The position numbers were made by a program, and so were the translations under genes. Under the pieces are notes generated by a model, which saw only the letters and a list, made by a program, of their open reading frames with translations, had not been told where the DNA came from and made no database searches. Positions 50,539-61,523 of a stretch of 64,000 nt of DNA are shown here, in pieces (position 1 is the stretch's first letter; every line of letters starts with the position of its first letter). Where the stretch lies: positions 1-64,000 of the forward strand of contig NZ_JADBHF010000001.1 of the NCBI RefSeq assembly GCF_017808105.1, in the 5' to 3' direction. Source of the stretch: Brevibacterium renqingii. GTDB taxonomy: Bacteria > Actinomycetota > Actinomycetes > Actinomycetales > Brevibacteriaceae.

Positions 50539-52146
50539 ATGTCGGTATCCAAGCAATCACCACAGAACGATGCGCTGCGCGAAACGAAGAAGACGCAGCG
50601 TCCGGAGGACGAGCGACTGCCGATCGGCAGCTCATTCGCCTACGGTCTGCAGCATGTGCTGACCATGTACGGCGGCATCATCGCCGTACCGCTCATCATC
50701 GGCAAGGCCGCCGGACTCGATGACGGCGGGATCAGCGTGCTCATCGCCTCCTGTCTGTTCATGGGCGGTCTGGCGACCATCCTGCAGACGGTGGGCGTTC
50801 CCTTCTTCGGTTCGCAGCTCCCGCTGGTCCAGGGCGTGTCCTTCGCCGGCGTGGCGACGATGACGTCGATCCTCGCCGGCGGTGACGGCCTGCCCGAAGT
50901 CTTCGGCGCGGTGCTCGTGGCCTCGGCCATCGGCCTCCTCGTCGCTCCCGCCTTCGCGCTCATCGTGAAGTTCTTCCCACCTGTGGTCACCGGCACGGTG
51001 ATCACGACGATCGGCCTCTCGCTCATGCCGGTCGCGGCCGGCTGGGCCATGGGCGGAGACGCCGAGGCCGCCGATTACGGCAGCATCCGCAACATCCTCA
51101 TCACCGTTGCCACCCTCGCCATCGTCCTCATCCTCAGCCGCATCCCGGTCGCCATGGTCTCGCGTCTGTCGATCCTGCTGGCCATTGTGATCGGCACCGT
51201 CGGCTGCCTCATCTTCGGCTGGGCCGATTTCTCCCATGTCCTCGACCGCGGGATCTTCGCCATCCCCGAGCCCTTCGCGTTCGGCATGCCGACGTTCTCG
51301 GCCGCAGCGATCATCTCGATGTTCATCGTCGTCATCGTCACCTTCGCCGAGACCACCGCGGACATCATCGCCGTCGGCGAGATCGCTCGCACGAAGGTCG
51401 ACTCCAAGCGGATCGCAGCCGGTCTGCGCGCGGACATGCTGTCCTCGGCGGTGTCTCCGATCTTCAACTCCTTCACGCAGTCGGCCTTCGCCCAGAACGT
51501 CGGTCTGGTCGCGATCACCGGTGTGAAGTCGCGCTTCGTCGTCACCGCCGGCGGTGCGATCCTCGTTGTCCTCGGCCTGCTGCCGGTCATGGGCGGAGTC
51601 GTAGCCGCCATTCCCATGCCGGTGCTCGGCGGTGCGGGCATCGTGCTCTTCGGCACGGTCGCCGCGTCCGGCATCCGCACCCTTTCGAAGGTCGAGTACG
51701 AGGGCAACCTCAACATGATCATCGTCGCGGTCTCGCTGGCCTTCGGCATCATCCCGGTCATCGAGCCCGACTTCTACAACGCCTTCCCCTCGTGGGTCGG
51801 CATCATCCTCCACTCGGGGATCTCCTCGGCCACGCTCATGGCCGTGCTGCTCAACCTCGTCTTCAACCACATCGGGGCCAACACCAAGGACCGCACGGAT
51901 CGCTCGGTCTTCGTCGCCGGCACCGGACGGGTCATCCGCAAGGAGGAGCTGCAGCGCCTCATCGACCACGAGGCCATCCTCACCGAGGGCGATACCGTCA
52001 AGGACGGCAAAATCGTCGACTCCAACGGCGACGAGATTCCGGTCGTCACCGAGGAACAGCACGTCAAGGTCGTCGAGGCGGCCAAGAAGGGCGAGGTCAA
52101 GTGCCAGGAGGACATCCGCCGGATGATCCAGGAGGACGAGGTCTAG
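50539..52146 (+). CDS. NCS2-family nucleobase (xanthine/uracil/urate-type) permease
   Basis: This 535-residue permease has about 14 segments in the UraA fold. Family features are FAYGLQHVLTMYGGIIAVPLIIG, the region QTVGVPFFGSQLPLVQGVSF and FAETTADIIAVGEI with the substrate-binding glutamate. It likely brings in a purine with protons. The C-terminal 80 residues form a long, charged cytoplasmic extension (RVIRKEELQRLIDHEAILTEGD onward), longer than usual. ATG with GGAG 6 bp upstream. The divergent deaminase makes a purine substrate most likely. Confidence 0.9.
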   Translation: MSVSKQSPQNDALRETKKTQRPEDERLPIGSSFAYGLQHVLTMYGGIIAVPLIIGKAAGLDDGGISVLIASCLFMGGLATILQTVGVPFFGSQLPLVQGVSFAGVATMTSILAGGDGLPEVFGAVLVASAIGLLVAPAFALIVKFFPPVVTGTVITTIGLSLMPVAAGWAMGGDAEAADYGSIRNILITVATLAIVLILSRIPVAMVSRLSILLAIVIGTVGCLIFGWADFSHVLDRGIFAIPEPFAFGMPTFSAAAIISMFIVVIVTFAETTADIIAVGEIARTKVDSKRIAAGLRADMLSSAVSPIFNSFTQSAFAQNVGLVAITGVKSRFVVTAGGAILVVLGLLPVMGGVVAAIPMPVLGGAGIVLFGTVAASGIRTLSKVEYEGNLNMIIVAVSLAFGIIPVIEPDFYNAFPSWVGIILHSGISSATLMAVLLNLVFNHIGANTKDRTDRSVFVAGTGRVIRKEELQRLIDHEAILTEGDTVKDGKIVDSNGDEIPVVTEEQHVKVVEAAKKGEVKCQEDIRRMIQEDEV

Positions 52147-52179
52147 CCGCTGCCGGGTTCGGCCCGGCTGACGAGGTGA

Positions 52180-54234
<2,055 letters not shown>

Positions 54235-54398
54235 CGCCCTTCACGTCGATGTGAATGCCTCAACACAATTGTACATCTGAAGAGACTCAAAGAATGTAAC
54301 AATTCGATTACAAACAGAATGTGTTTGCATTGCGCTGCCATTTGATTATGTTTGCTGGTCAGAGGTGTTCTCCGAAAATTGAAACGGTCCCCCGAGAC

Positions 54399-55076
54399 CT
54401 ACTCCACGAGCAGATCCGGCAGCCGGTCCATTGCCGTGAAGGTCTCGGCGGCCCCGGCGGCCAGCAGCGTTTCGGCGCTCTGGTGCACCGGAGAGTCCGG
54501 GCAGAAACCGAGCACATGGGATCGTGCGGCGGCGCCGGCGATCACTCCGGTCGGCGAATCCTCGATCACGGCCGCCTCGGCGGGGTCGGCCCCCAGGAAA
54601 TCGGCTGCGGCCAGGTAGACGTCTGGGGCGGGCTTCGAGCTCGGCTGTTCCATTCCGGAGAAGATGCGGTCGGCGAAGACGTCGAAGAGCCCGATCTTCT
54701 TCAGCTGGAGTTCGATCTTCGGCCGATCCGCGCCCGAGGCGCAGGCGATCCTACCGGGATAGAGCTCGGCGGTGCGGCGGACGGCGTCGACGACACCGGG
54801 GATCGCCTGCAGGGAGGACTCGAGCTCGGCGTTGCGGCGGCGCCGGAATTCGTTCATCCACTCCTCGTCGATGCGGAATCCGGTGTGCTCCTCGATGACA
54901 TCGGCCTCGTCACGGAGCATCTTGCCGACGAATCGCGCGATGGATTCCTCGGGCGTCAGCTGCCAGCCCAGCTCCCGCAGCATCAGATGCAGGACGCCGT
55001 TCGTGATGCTCTCGGAGTCAACGAGGACTCCATCGCAGTCGAAGAGAACAGCGGAGAACTTCGGATGCGCAGCCAT
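54399..55076 (-). CDS. HAD-superfamily phosphatase (beta-phosphoglucomutase-like)
   Basis: The 225-residue HAD enzyme shows motif I DCDGVLVDSE with the nucleophile Asp at residue 13, motif II in CASGADRPKIE, motif III KPAPDVYLAAA and motif IV VIEDSPTGVIAGAAA. The alpha-helical cap of about 65 residues puts it in the phosphatase/phosphoglucomutase subgroup. The substrate is a small phosphorylated metabolite, not predictable. The 164 bp between it and the DUF222 gene are clearly AT-richer than the rest of the window and hold no recognisable gene. Confidence 0.85.
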   Translation of the reverse strand: MAAHPKFSAVLFDCDGVLVDSESITNGVLHLMLRELGWQLTPEESIARFVGKMLRDEADVIEEHTGFRIDEEWMNEFRRRRNAELESSLQAIPGVVDAVRRTAELYPGRIACASGADRPKIELQLKKIGLFDVFADRIFSGMEQPSSKPAPDVYLAAADFLGADPAEAAVIEDSPTGVIAGAAARSHVLGFCPDSPVHQSAETLLAAGAAETFTAMDRLPDLLVE

Positions 55077-55172
55077 GGTTCGATTCTGCCATCCGCCGCT
55101 GACACGAGAGCACAGCAGTACGGCCGACGAACCAGCAGGGCGGCGGGAACCGTCCTGGTCCCAGCCTCCCGG

Positions 55173-55922
55173 TCAGACCGCTCCGAGCGACACCGCCGTG
55201 TACAGGACGCGCGCCGAGGCGAGCGCGCAGGAGATGATCACCAGCGCGAACAGCGTCAGCCAGGCTCCGGAGGGCAGACTCGAGCCCTGAGCGAGGATAT
55301 AGGCGTCGGACTGCTGCACGTGACGTCGGCGCGTGTGGACGCGGATGACCTTGACGAGGTCCTTGAGGGAGCCGATCGCCAGCCCCGTGCCGAGTGCGGC
55401 GACGAAGACCGAGATCCACTCGAGCGGGAGGAACACGACGATGAGCTGGGCCGCGACCGCTGTGACCACGGCGATGACCGCACCCGCAAGGTTCCGGATG
55501 AAGAGGAGAGCGACCAGCAGGACGAGTGCTCCCACCGACAGCGCCAAAGGCGCCCAGCCGAAGACCGCCGAGGTGATGAGCACGAGTCCGAGCAGGCCCG
55601 GTGCCGGGTACCCCCAGAATCCCGCCCAGGTGGCAGAGAAGCCGACCCTGCCGAAGGAGTTCATCTGCCCCGAATGGTCGAAGTTCAGTGAGATGCCCTT
55701 GACCACCCGTCCCGTCGTGAGGGCGGCGAAAGCGTGGCCGAGCTCGTGGACGAAGGTCACGAAGAGACCGAAGAAGCGCCAGATTCCCGGGGTCAGCGTC
55801 ACGACCAGGGGCACCCCGAAGACGAGCACGAGCCGGAGGGCATCGAGCTCCAGGCCGTCCTGCCGTCCGAATCCCGAGGTGATCGCGTCCCACCACGTCG
55901 CCGTTGCCTGCTTGAAGTCCAT
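55173..55922 (-). CDS. M50-type membrane metallopeptidase
   Basis: This 249-residue integral membrane protein carries the zinc motif HELGH in VTFVHELGHAFAAL near residue 40. About six hydrophobic segments follow, with internal repeats that resemble a site-2 protease core (M50B-like, without PDZ). Such proteins cut membrane-bound substrates, but many in this subgroup have no known target. Start: ATG at 55922, weak ribosome binding site. It stands 68 bp from the Gfo/Idh gene upstream. Confidence 0.8.
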   Translation of the reverse strand: MDFKQATATWWDAITSGFGRQDGLELDALRLVLVFGVPLVVTLTPGIWRFFGLFVTFVHELGHAFAALTTGRVVKGISLNFDHSGQMNSFGRVGFSATWAGFWGYPAPGLLGLVLITSAVFGWAPLALSVGALVLLVALLFIRNLAGAVIAVVTAVAAQLIVVFLPLEWISVFVAALGTGLAIGSLKDLVKVIRVHTRRRHVQQSDAYILAQGSSLPSGAWLTLFALVIISCALASARVLYTAVSLGAV

Positions 55923-55990
55923 AGCCGCTCAGTCTACGAACCGAGCCTGAGCCACGTCCTCAGACGATCGTCAGCCTCCGTCACGATCGA

Positions 55991-57091
55991 TCACAGCGCT
56001 TCGACCTCGACCCAGGTTCTCTGCTCCGCCGAGCGGAGGACGGCCTCGGTGACGAGTGCGGCGCGGAGACCGTCGGCGAGCATCGGCACACCTTCGCGTC
56101 TCTGCCCGGCGAAGACCGCATAGGAGTCGGCGATGAAGGCGTTGAAGGCGTCCTGGTAGCCCTGCGGATGCCCGGCCGGGACCTCGCAGAGGCGGGCCGC
56201 ATCGGGTGCGAGGACGTCAGGGTCGCGGACGAGGAGCTGGCTGCCGCTGCGGCGGCCGACCCACAGCTCCTCCGGCTGCTCCTGGGCGAATCGCAGACTC
56301 TCCTCGGACCCCGCCACCTCGACGACGAGGTTGTTCTTGCGCCCCGGCGCCAGCTGGGAGACGAGGATCGACCCGATCCCGCCGCCGCTCATCTCGACCG
56401 TCATCGCGACGGTGTCCTCCGTCGTCACCGCGCCACCGCCTCGGCGGGGGTGGACCGTCCGCGTCGCTGCCGACAGGGCGACGATGCGTTCGTCGGTGAT
56501 GAACTCGATGAGATCGACGAGGTGGGAGCCGATGTCGGCGAACGCACGAGAGGGGCCGCCGGATGCGGAGTCCACGCGCCAGTTGTCGTCCTCGGCGTCC
56601 AGCAGCCAGTCCTGGAGATAGCGGGCGTCGACGGTGAGCACGGCCCCGGCGTCCCCGCGTCGGATCCGTGCCCGCGCCTCACGCACCATCGGGTGGTACC
56701 GGTACACGAAGGGAACGGTCCCGCCCAGGCCTCTGGCCTCCGCCCTGTCGAGGATGGCCCGTGCGGCGGATGAATCGGTGGCCAGCGGCTTCTCGCAGAT
56801 GATGTGGGAGCCGGAGTCCAGCGCATTGAGACAGTGGTCGAGGTGCGTGCTGTTCGGCGAGCAGACATGGACGACGTCGAGCCGTTCTTCGAAGAAGTCC
56901 GCCCCGACCGCGGAGGTCTCGTAACCGAGTTCGGCCGCGGCCGTCCGGCTGCTCGCCGGCCCCGATGTCCCGACCACGCCGAGCACGGCTCCGGCGAGAC
57001 GAGCGGCCCGCGTGTGGGTGCGAGCCATGAATCCACCGCCCAACATGCCGATGCGCGGCGGTGGGCTGATGACCTGGGCGACTGTGTCCAT
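55991..57091 (-). CDS. Gfo/Idh/MocA-family NAD(P)-dependent oxidoreductase
   Basis: The 366-residue enzyme has an N-terminal Rossmann fold (IGMLGGGFMARTHTRAA at 13-30) and the substrate-side motif ICEKPLATDSSAARAIL near residue 94. The C-terminal alpha/beta domain includes DIGSHLVDLIEF. The family oxidises sugars, inositols and related polyols, or reduces the ketones. No sugar transporter is adjacent, so the substrate is open. It is divergent from the PhzF gene, with 191 bp between the two starts that show no obvious operator. Confidence 0.88.
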   Translation of the reverse strand: MDTVAQVISPPPRIGMLGGGFMARTHTRAARLAGAVLGVVGTSGPASSRTAAAELGYETSAVGADFFEERLDVVHVCSPNSTHLDHCLNALDSGSHIICEKPLATDSSAARAILDRAEARGLGGTVPFVYRYHPMVREARARIRRGDAGAVLTVDARYLQDWLLDAEDDNWRVDSASGGPSRAFADIGSHLVDLIEFITDERIVALSAATRTVHPRRGGGAVTTEDTVAMTVEMSGGGIGSILVSQLAPGRKNNLVVEVAGSEESLRFAQEQPEELWVGRRSGSQLLVRDPDVLAPDAARLCEVPAGHPQGYQDAFNAFIADSYAVFAGQRREGVPMLADGLRAALVTEAVLRSAEQRTWVEVEAL

Positions 57092-57282
57092 GACCTATTC
57101 TGATGCCGACCTGCTCACTTCAGTCAATATTCCTTCGACTGCCCGCAGCCCTCGCCCGCCGGCAGCACTCCTGAACTCTGCGACGCGGCGCGCCCTCGTC
57201 CCGGCATCGGCGCCGCATCCCTTTACCATAGGAAGAGCGCACCCCTCAAAGAACGGCGCCCTTTCAACGAAGGAGTCCCCTC

Positions 57283-58122
57283 TTGCCCCGTGATCGAGCA
57301 TTCGCCCAAGTCGACGTCTTCTCCAGCGAGCCCTACCGCGGCAATCCCGTCGCCGTCGTCCTCGACGCCGAAGGGCTCAGCGACACAGAGATGGCCGCAA
57401 TCGCGAACTGGACGAATCTGTCGGAGACGACGTTCGTCCTCCCTCCCACCGACCCGGGCGCCGATTACCGCCTGCGCATCTTCACCCCGTCCCGGGAGCT
57501 CCCCTTCGCCGGCCACCCCACGCTCGGTTCGGCGGCGGCCTGGCTCGATGCCGGCGGAGTGCCGCTGAGCGACGGCGAGATCGTCCAGGAGTGCGGGGCC
57601 GGACTCGTCCGCCTGCGCCGAGGCGGGGCCACCCTCTCCTTCGCCGCTCCCGAACGGCTGCGCACAGGTGACCTCGACGAGGCCTACGTGAGTGAGATCG
57701 CCGACGCACTCGGGGTCGAGCGCACGGACATCCTCGGCCACCAATGGGTCGACAACGGCCCCGGATGGGCCGCTGTGCGGCTGGCCAGCGCAGCCCAGGT
57801 CCTGGCTCTCGAACCGGATTTCTCCGCCATCGCCGACACGAAGCTCGGCGTCCTCGGCGCCCACCCCGACGGCTCCGAACACGAATACGAGATCCGCGCC
57901 TTCGTGCCCGGAGTCGGCGTCGCCGAGGACCCGGTCACCGGCAGCCTCAACGCCTCTGTGGCCCAGTGGCTCATCGGAGCCGGCCTCGCCCCGACCTCCT
58001 ACACTGCCACCCAGGGCACCGCGCTGGGCCGGTGCGGAGTCGTCTCGATCTCGGCCGAGGAGGACGAGATCTGGGTCGGCGGCGCCACGACCGTGTGCTT
58101 CCGCGGGACGGCGTTCGCATGA
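57283..58122 (+). CDS. PhzF-family isomerase
   Basis: The 279-residue protein has the diaminopimelate-epimerase-like fold of PhzF: FAQVDVFSSEPYRGNPVAVVLDAEGLSD, then ANWTNLSETTFVLPP, FTPSRELPFAGHPTLGSA and GVAEDPVTGSLNASV. The glutamate in NLSETTF is the presumed catalytic residue. No phenazine genes are nearby, so this is a housekeeping PhzF relative of unknown substrate. The TTG start at 57283 is supported by AAGGAG 7 bp upstream. Its stop overlaps the next start by 4 bp. Confidence 0.87.
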   Translation: MPRDRAFAQVDVFSSEPYRGNPVAVVLDAEGLSDTEMAAIANWTNLSETTFVLPPTDPGADYRLRIFTPSRELPFAGHPTLGSAAAWLDAGGVPLSDGEIVQECGAGLVRLRRGGATLSFAAPERLRTGDLDEAYVSEIADALGVERTDILGHQWVDNGPGWAAVRLASAAQVLALEPDFSAIADTKLGVLGAHPDGSEHEYEIRAFVPGVGVAEDPVTGSLNASVAQWLIGAGLAPTSYTATQGTALGRCGVVSISAEEDEIWVGGATTVCFRGTAFA

Positions 58123-59060
58123 GCCGGCATGTGACGAGCGTGAACAAGCCCAAGAAGCGGCTGCGGATCTTCCACGGCCGCATGTACTTCGCACTCCAGG
58201 CCCTCGCGGGAGCCGCCTGGTGGCTCGGCATCAGCACGATTCCCGCGCTGCAGACGGCCACGCTGGGCGGCATCGACCCGCTGCTCATCGCGTTCGTCGA
58301 CATCCCGCTCTTCGTCATCGCCTCGGCGCTGGCCGCCCTCGACCTCCGCTGGGCCGTGTGGATCGCCACGGGCTGGACAGTGCTCGTCGCGCTCGGCATG
58401 GTCATCTACGCCACCGCCACCACGGAGGCCGGTCTCGGGGCCGTGCTCATGGTGCTCGCCGCCGTCGGCAGCGTCCTCTTCGGCGCTCTCGTGCTGCTCG
58501 GGCGCATCCCCTCCGAGTGGATCCTCATCGGCCCCTTCGCCTTCCACAGCTCGAACACGCGTGTGCGCTCCCACCTCCTGCTGCGCACGACGATCCAGGT
58601 CGTCATCTTCTGGGGCGTGTTCCTCATCATCGTGCCCGTGATCATCAATGCCTTCGAGGACCGGTGGAACCTCTCCTACAAGTTCCCGATCCTGCTGGCC
58701 GTCGCGGGCTTCGCCCTGCTCGCCTTCTCCAGCGTGATCGGCGTGTGGTCGGCCCGGACGATCGCGAACTTCGGCTCCGGCACCCCGCTGCCCGCGCAGA
58801 TGGCCCACCATCTGGTCTCCCGCGGCCCCTACGCCTTCGTCCGCAATCCCATGGCCGTCGCCGGCCTCGCCCAGGGCGTCTCGATGGGTCTGCTCATCGG
58901 CTCCTGGCTGGTCGTCGTCTATGCGCTCATCGGTTCGCTGCTGTGGAACTGGCTCATCCGCCCCCACGAGGAGGCCGATCTGCTCGAACGCTTCGGCGAG
59001 GAGTACCGGGAGTACGCCGGGAGCGTGGGCTGCTGGTGGCCGCGACTGGCCCGTTCCTGA
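58119..59060 (+). CDS. Isoprenylcysteine carboxyl methyltransferase-like membrane protein
   Basis: The 313-residue protein has about eight membrane segments. The C-terminal third carries the ICMT/PEMT pattern SRGPYAFVRNPMAVAGL and RPHEEADLLERFGEEYREYAGSV, which forms the SAM site in family members. The N-terminal half is an added membrane region. It is translated together with the PhzF gene (ATGA overlap). A methyl transfer to a lipid or prenyl compound is likely; the exact acceptor is not known. Confidence 0.8.
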   Translation: MSRHVTSVNKPKKRLRIFHGRMYFALQALAGAAWWLGISTIPALQTATLGGIDPLLIAFVDIPLFVIASALAALDLRWAVWIATGWTVLVALGMVIYATATTEAGLGAVLMVLAAVGSVLFGALVLLGRIPSEWILIGPFAFHSSNTRVRSHLLLRTTIQVVIFWGVFLIIVPVIINAFEDRWNLSYKFPILLAVAGFALLAFSSVIGVWSARTIANFGSGTPLPAQMAHHLVSRGPYAFVRNPMAVAGLAQGVSMGLLIGSWLVVVYALIGSLLWNWLIRPHEEADLLERFGEEYREYAGSVGCWWPRLARS

Positions 59061-59076
59061 CGGCCCACCTGACGAC

Positions 59077-59544
59077 TCACCTGACGACGCGGTCGGCCGA
59101 GCCCGCATCCTCGCGCGGCGGGAAGGCCGCCATGACGAGCAGGGCGAGAACCGCGCCCAGGCCCGCACCGATCGTGTTCGTCACGAAATCGCTGAGAGTG
59201 GCGAAGCGCGTCTGCGTGAACACGGTGCCCTGGACGCCTTCGATGACGCCGGAGAAGGCGGACCCGATGACCCAGCCCCACCACCAGCGCTTTCTGCCCA
59301 GGTGCAGGGCGAGCAGCAGCCCGAAGGGGACGAACATGCCGACATTGGCCAGCATCTCGACCCGCTCATAGCTCAGCCACTGGGTGAGCCGGTGGGAGGC
59401 GAGGAAGGCCAGCAGCCGACCGATGAAGCTCTCGGGGCTCGTGTCGAGCTGCCGCGGCGTCAGCGTCACGAGGCCGATGAAGATCGTGTAGAAGATCAGC
59501 AGCACGAGCGGAGCGTCGCCGAAGCGGTGATCATGCTCCCTCAT
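59077..59544 (-). CDS. VanZ-family membrane protein
   Basis: The 155-residue protein has four helices and the VanZ pattern (LLIFYTIFIGLVTLTPRQLD, VEMLANVGMFVPFGLLLAL, FSGVIEGVQGTVFTQTRFATLSDFVTNTIGAGLG). VanZ proteins can lower teicoplanin sensitivity, but most chromosomal members have no known role. The ATG at 59544 has AAGGAG 5 bp upstream, so I reject the longer frame to 59658. It converges on the ICMT-like gene with a 16-bp gap. Confidence 0.82.
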   Translation of the reverse strand: MREHDHRFGDAPLVLLIFYTIFIGLVTLTPRQLDTSPESFIGRLLAFLASHRLTQWLSYERVEMLANVGMFVPFGLLLALHLGRKRWWWGWVIGSAFSGVIEGVQGTVFTQTRFATLSDFVTNTIGAGLGAVLALLVMAAFPPREDAGSADRVVR

Positions 59545-59635
59545 AGGATCTCCTTGTGCTCGAACTCGGAAGGCCGGGCCGCATCGTCCAGCAGGCCAGT
59601 CTATTCCATGCGCGCTGCCGCATGCGCGTACGAGT

Positions 59636-61432
59636 TCAGCCCTTGATCGCCCTCTCACCGATGCTCAGATCGAGCGGGAAGTCGACAGGGGCGTTCCCGA
59701 AGAGGAGCCTGCCCGCCGAGGCGGCCGCCTCCCTGATCGCGGCGGCCGCCTCCTCGGCCTGTTCGGCCGGAGCATGGACGATGACCTCGTCGTGGAGGAA
59801 GAAGACGAGATGCGCCCGCGAAGAGAACACCGGCCCCGAGGCGGTCGCCGGCCGGGCATCGACGGCGGGCAGTCGGGCCAGGCGCAGCCGCAGATCGGCC
59901 AACCAGGCCAGCGCCCATTCGGCCGCGGTGCCCTGGACGACGAAATTGCGGGTGAATCGTCCCTGGTCTCCGGCGGCACGTCGGGCCCTCTGCTCATCGG
60001 CGCCGCTCGCATCGAAGCGGTTCGCCGCCCTCTGCAGGCGCTGCCAGCCCTCGCTCGGCACCGGGGAGGTCCGCCCCAGCCAGGTGGACACGACTCCCCC
60101 GCGCAGGCCCACCTCGGCGGCGGAGTCGACCAGCTGCATGGCAGCGGGGAAGTTCGTGCGCAGGCGGGGCACGAGCGCTCCGGCCTCACCGGTCGTCGAC
60201 CCGTACATCGCTGCGAGCACGGCGATCTTCGCCTCGGCCCGTGTGGCCACGATCCCGGCCTCGACGAGCCCCGAGTAGAGGTCTCGGCCGCGCCCGGCCG
60301 CCGCCATCGCCGAATCGCCGGACATGGCGGCGAGCGCCCGGGGTTCGAGCTGGGCGACATCGGCGGCCACGAGCCGCCAGCCTTCGTCGGCGCGCAGCGC
60401 CGGGCGCAGCTGCCGCGGGATCTGCAGGGCCCCGCCCCCGCTGGCCGCCCACCGTCCGGTGACGACCCCGCCGGGCACGTAGACGGGACGGTAGCGGCCG
60501 TCTGCAACCCATTCGTCGAGCCAGCGCCAGCCGTTGGCGAACAGCAGCCTCGCCATCTTCTTGTACTTAAGCAGCGGTGCGATCGCCGGATGATCGCTGC
60601 CGGCCAGCTCCCATTTCGAGGTCGAGGCGACGTTGATGCCGGCATTGCGCAGGGCCGCCAGCAGACGGTTCGGGGAATCGAGATCGGCCCGCGGGTCCTC
60701 GAGTGCGGCACGCACCTGTTCGGCCACGGCGAGCATCTTCGCCGGCTTCCCATCGCGCAGCGGCCGGGGACCGAGGGCGTCCGTGAGGATCCGGTCGTGT
60801 GCGACCTCGTCCCAGGGGACTCCGGCTGCGCGCATCTCAGCGGCCACGAGTCCGCCCGCCGATTCCGCGGCCAGCAGCAGCCGCAGCCGCCCGGGATCGC
60901 TCGCGGTGTCCACGGCGGCCCGCTGTCGAGCGGATTCGGCCAGCGCCGCCGCGATGTCATGCGGCACCTGCCGGACATGGCCGCGACCGGAATCGACCTC
61001 GAAGAGCGCAGCGGCCCCTGCGTCGGCGCTGTCGTCCGCGGGTGCCGCGTCCCACTCCTCGGCGGCGCGGATCGGCCCGGGAGCGGTGACGAGTTCGGAG
61101 CGAGCGAGGATCGCGTGCGCCAGCCGCAGGTCATGGCAGCGTCCGATGCTCACCCCCGCCGCCAGCAGAGTCGGATACCACTTCGGGGTGTCGCTGAAGA
61201 TCCACCTCGGCCCGGAGGCATTCGCCCGGCCTCCCCCAGCCCCGACGCTCGCGGCCGCATCCTCACGGTCACAGGCGAACTCGGGCAGGTCCGCCTCGGC
61301 GAGGTCGAATCGACCGATCTCCGCACCTGTCCTATCGAGGTCGACGATGCCGATCCGAGACCCCTCGATCCCGGAGCCGGGAATGGTCCCGAGCACGCAG
61401 GCGGCGGGCGGCTGGTCGGGGGCGACGGTCAT
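59636..61432 (-). CDS. Family A DNA polymerase-like protein without 5' nuclease domain
   Basis: The 598-residue protein matches the polymerase half of Pol I: motif A in VAADVAQLEPRALAAMSGD, the fingers motif in RAEAKIAVLAAMYG, FVVQGTAAEWALAW, and motif C HDEVIVHAP. The N-terminal part has the position of the 3'-5' exonuclease, but I do not see its DxE metal motif (VDLDRTGAEIG and DLRLAHAIL remain), so proofreading is probably lost. There is no 5' nuclease domain. This type, annotated as bifunctional exonuclease/polymerase, occurs in actinobacteria beside the normal PolA; its role is likely repair. Confidence 0.8.
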   Translation of the reverse strand: MTVAPDQPPAACVLGTIPGSGIEGSRIGIVDLDRTGAEIGRFDLAEADLPEFACDREDAAASVGAGGGRANASGPRWIFSDTPKWYPTLLAAGVSIGRCHDLRLAHAILARSELVTAPGPIRAAEEWDAAPADDSADAGAAALFEVDSGRGHVRQVPHDIAAALAESARQRAAVDTASDPGRLRLLLAAESAGGLVAAEMRAAGVPWDEVAHDRILTDALGPRPLRDGKPAKMLAVAEQVRAALEDPRADLDSPNRLLAALRNAGINVASTSKWELAGSDHPAIAPLLKYKKMARLLFANGWRWLDEWVADGRYRPVYVPGGVVTGRWAASGGGALQIPRQLRPALRADEGWRLVAADVAQLEPRALAAMSGDSAMAAAGRGRDLYSGLVEAGIVATRAEAKIAVLAAMYGSTTGEAGALVPRLRTNFPAAMQLVDSAAEVGLRGGVVSTWLGRTSPVPSEGWQRLQRAANRFDASGADEQRARRAAGDQGRFTRNFVVQGTAAEWALAWLADLRLRLARLPAVDARPATASGPVFSSRAHLVFFLHDEVIVHAPAEQAEEAAAAIREAAASAGRLLFGNAPVDFPLDLSIGERAIKG

Positions 61433-61523
61433 GAGTTCAGACTACGCCGTGAGCTCCCGAGGGCTGGTAATGTCGGGAGCGGACTCCGGGTGCCGAACTC
61501 CGCGCGAAAGGCTCGATCACAAC

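Noticed and set aside
54235-54398. Small gene or promoter in the AT-rich gap before the DUF222 gene
   Set aside because: A TACAAT on the minus strand has no -35 partner at a normal distance, and no open frame with a ribosome binding site is present. Only the lower GC is notable.
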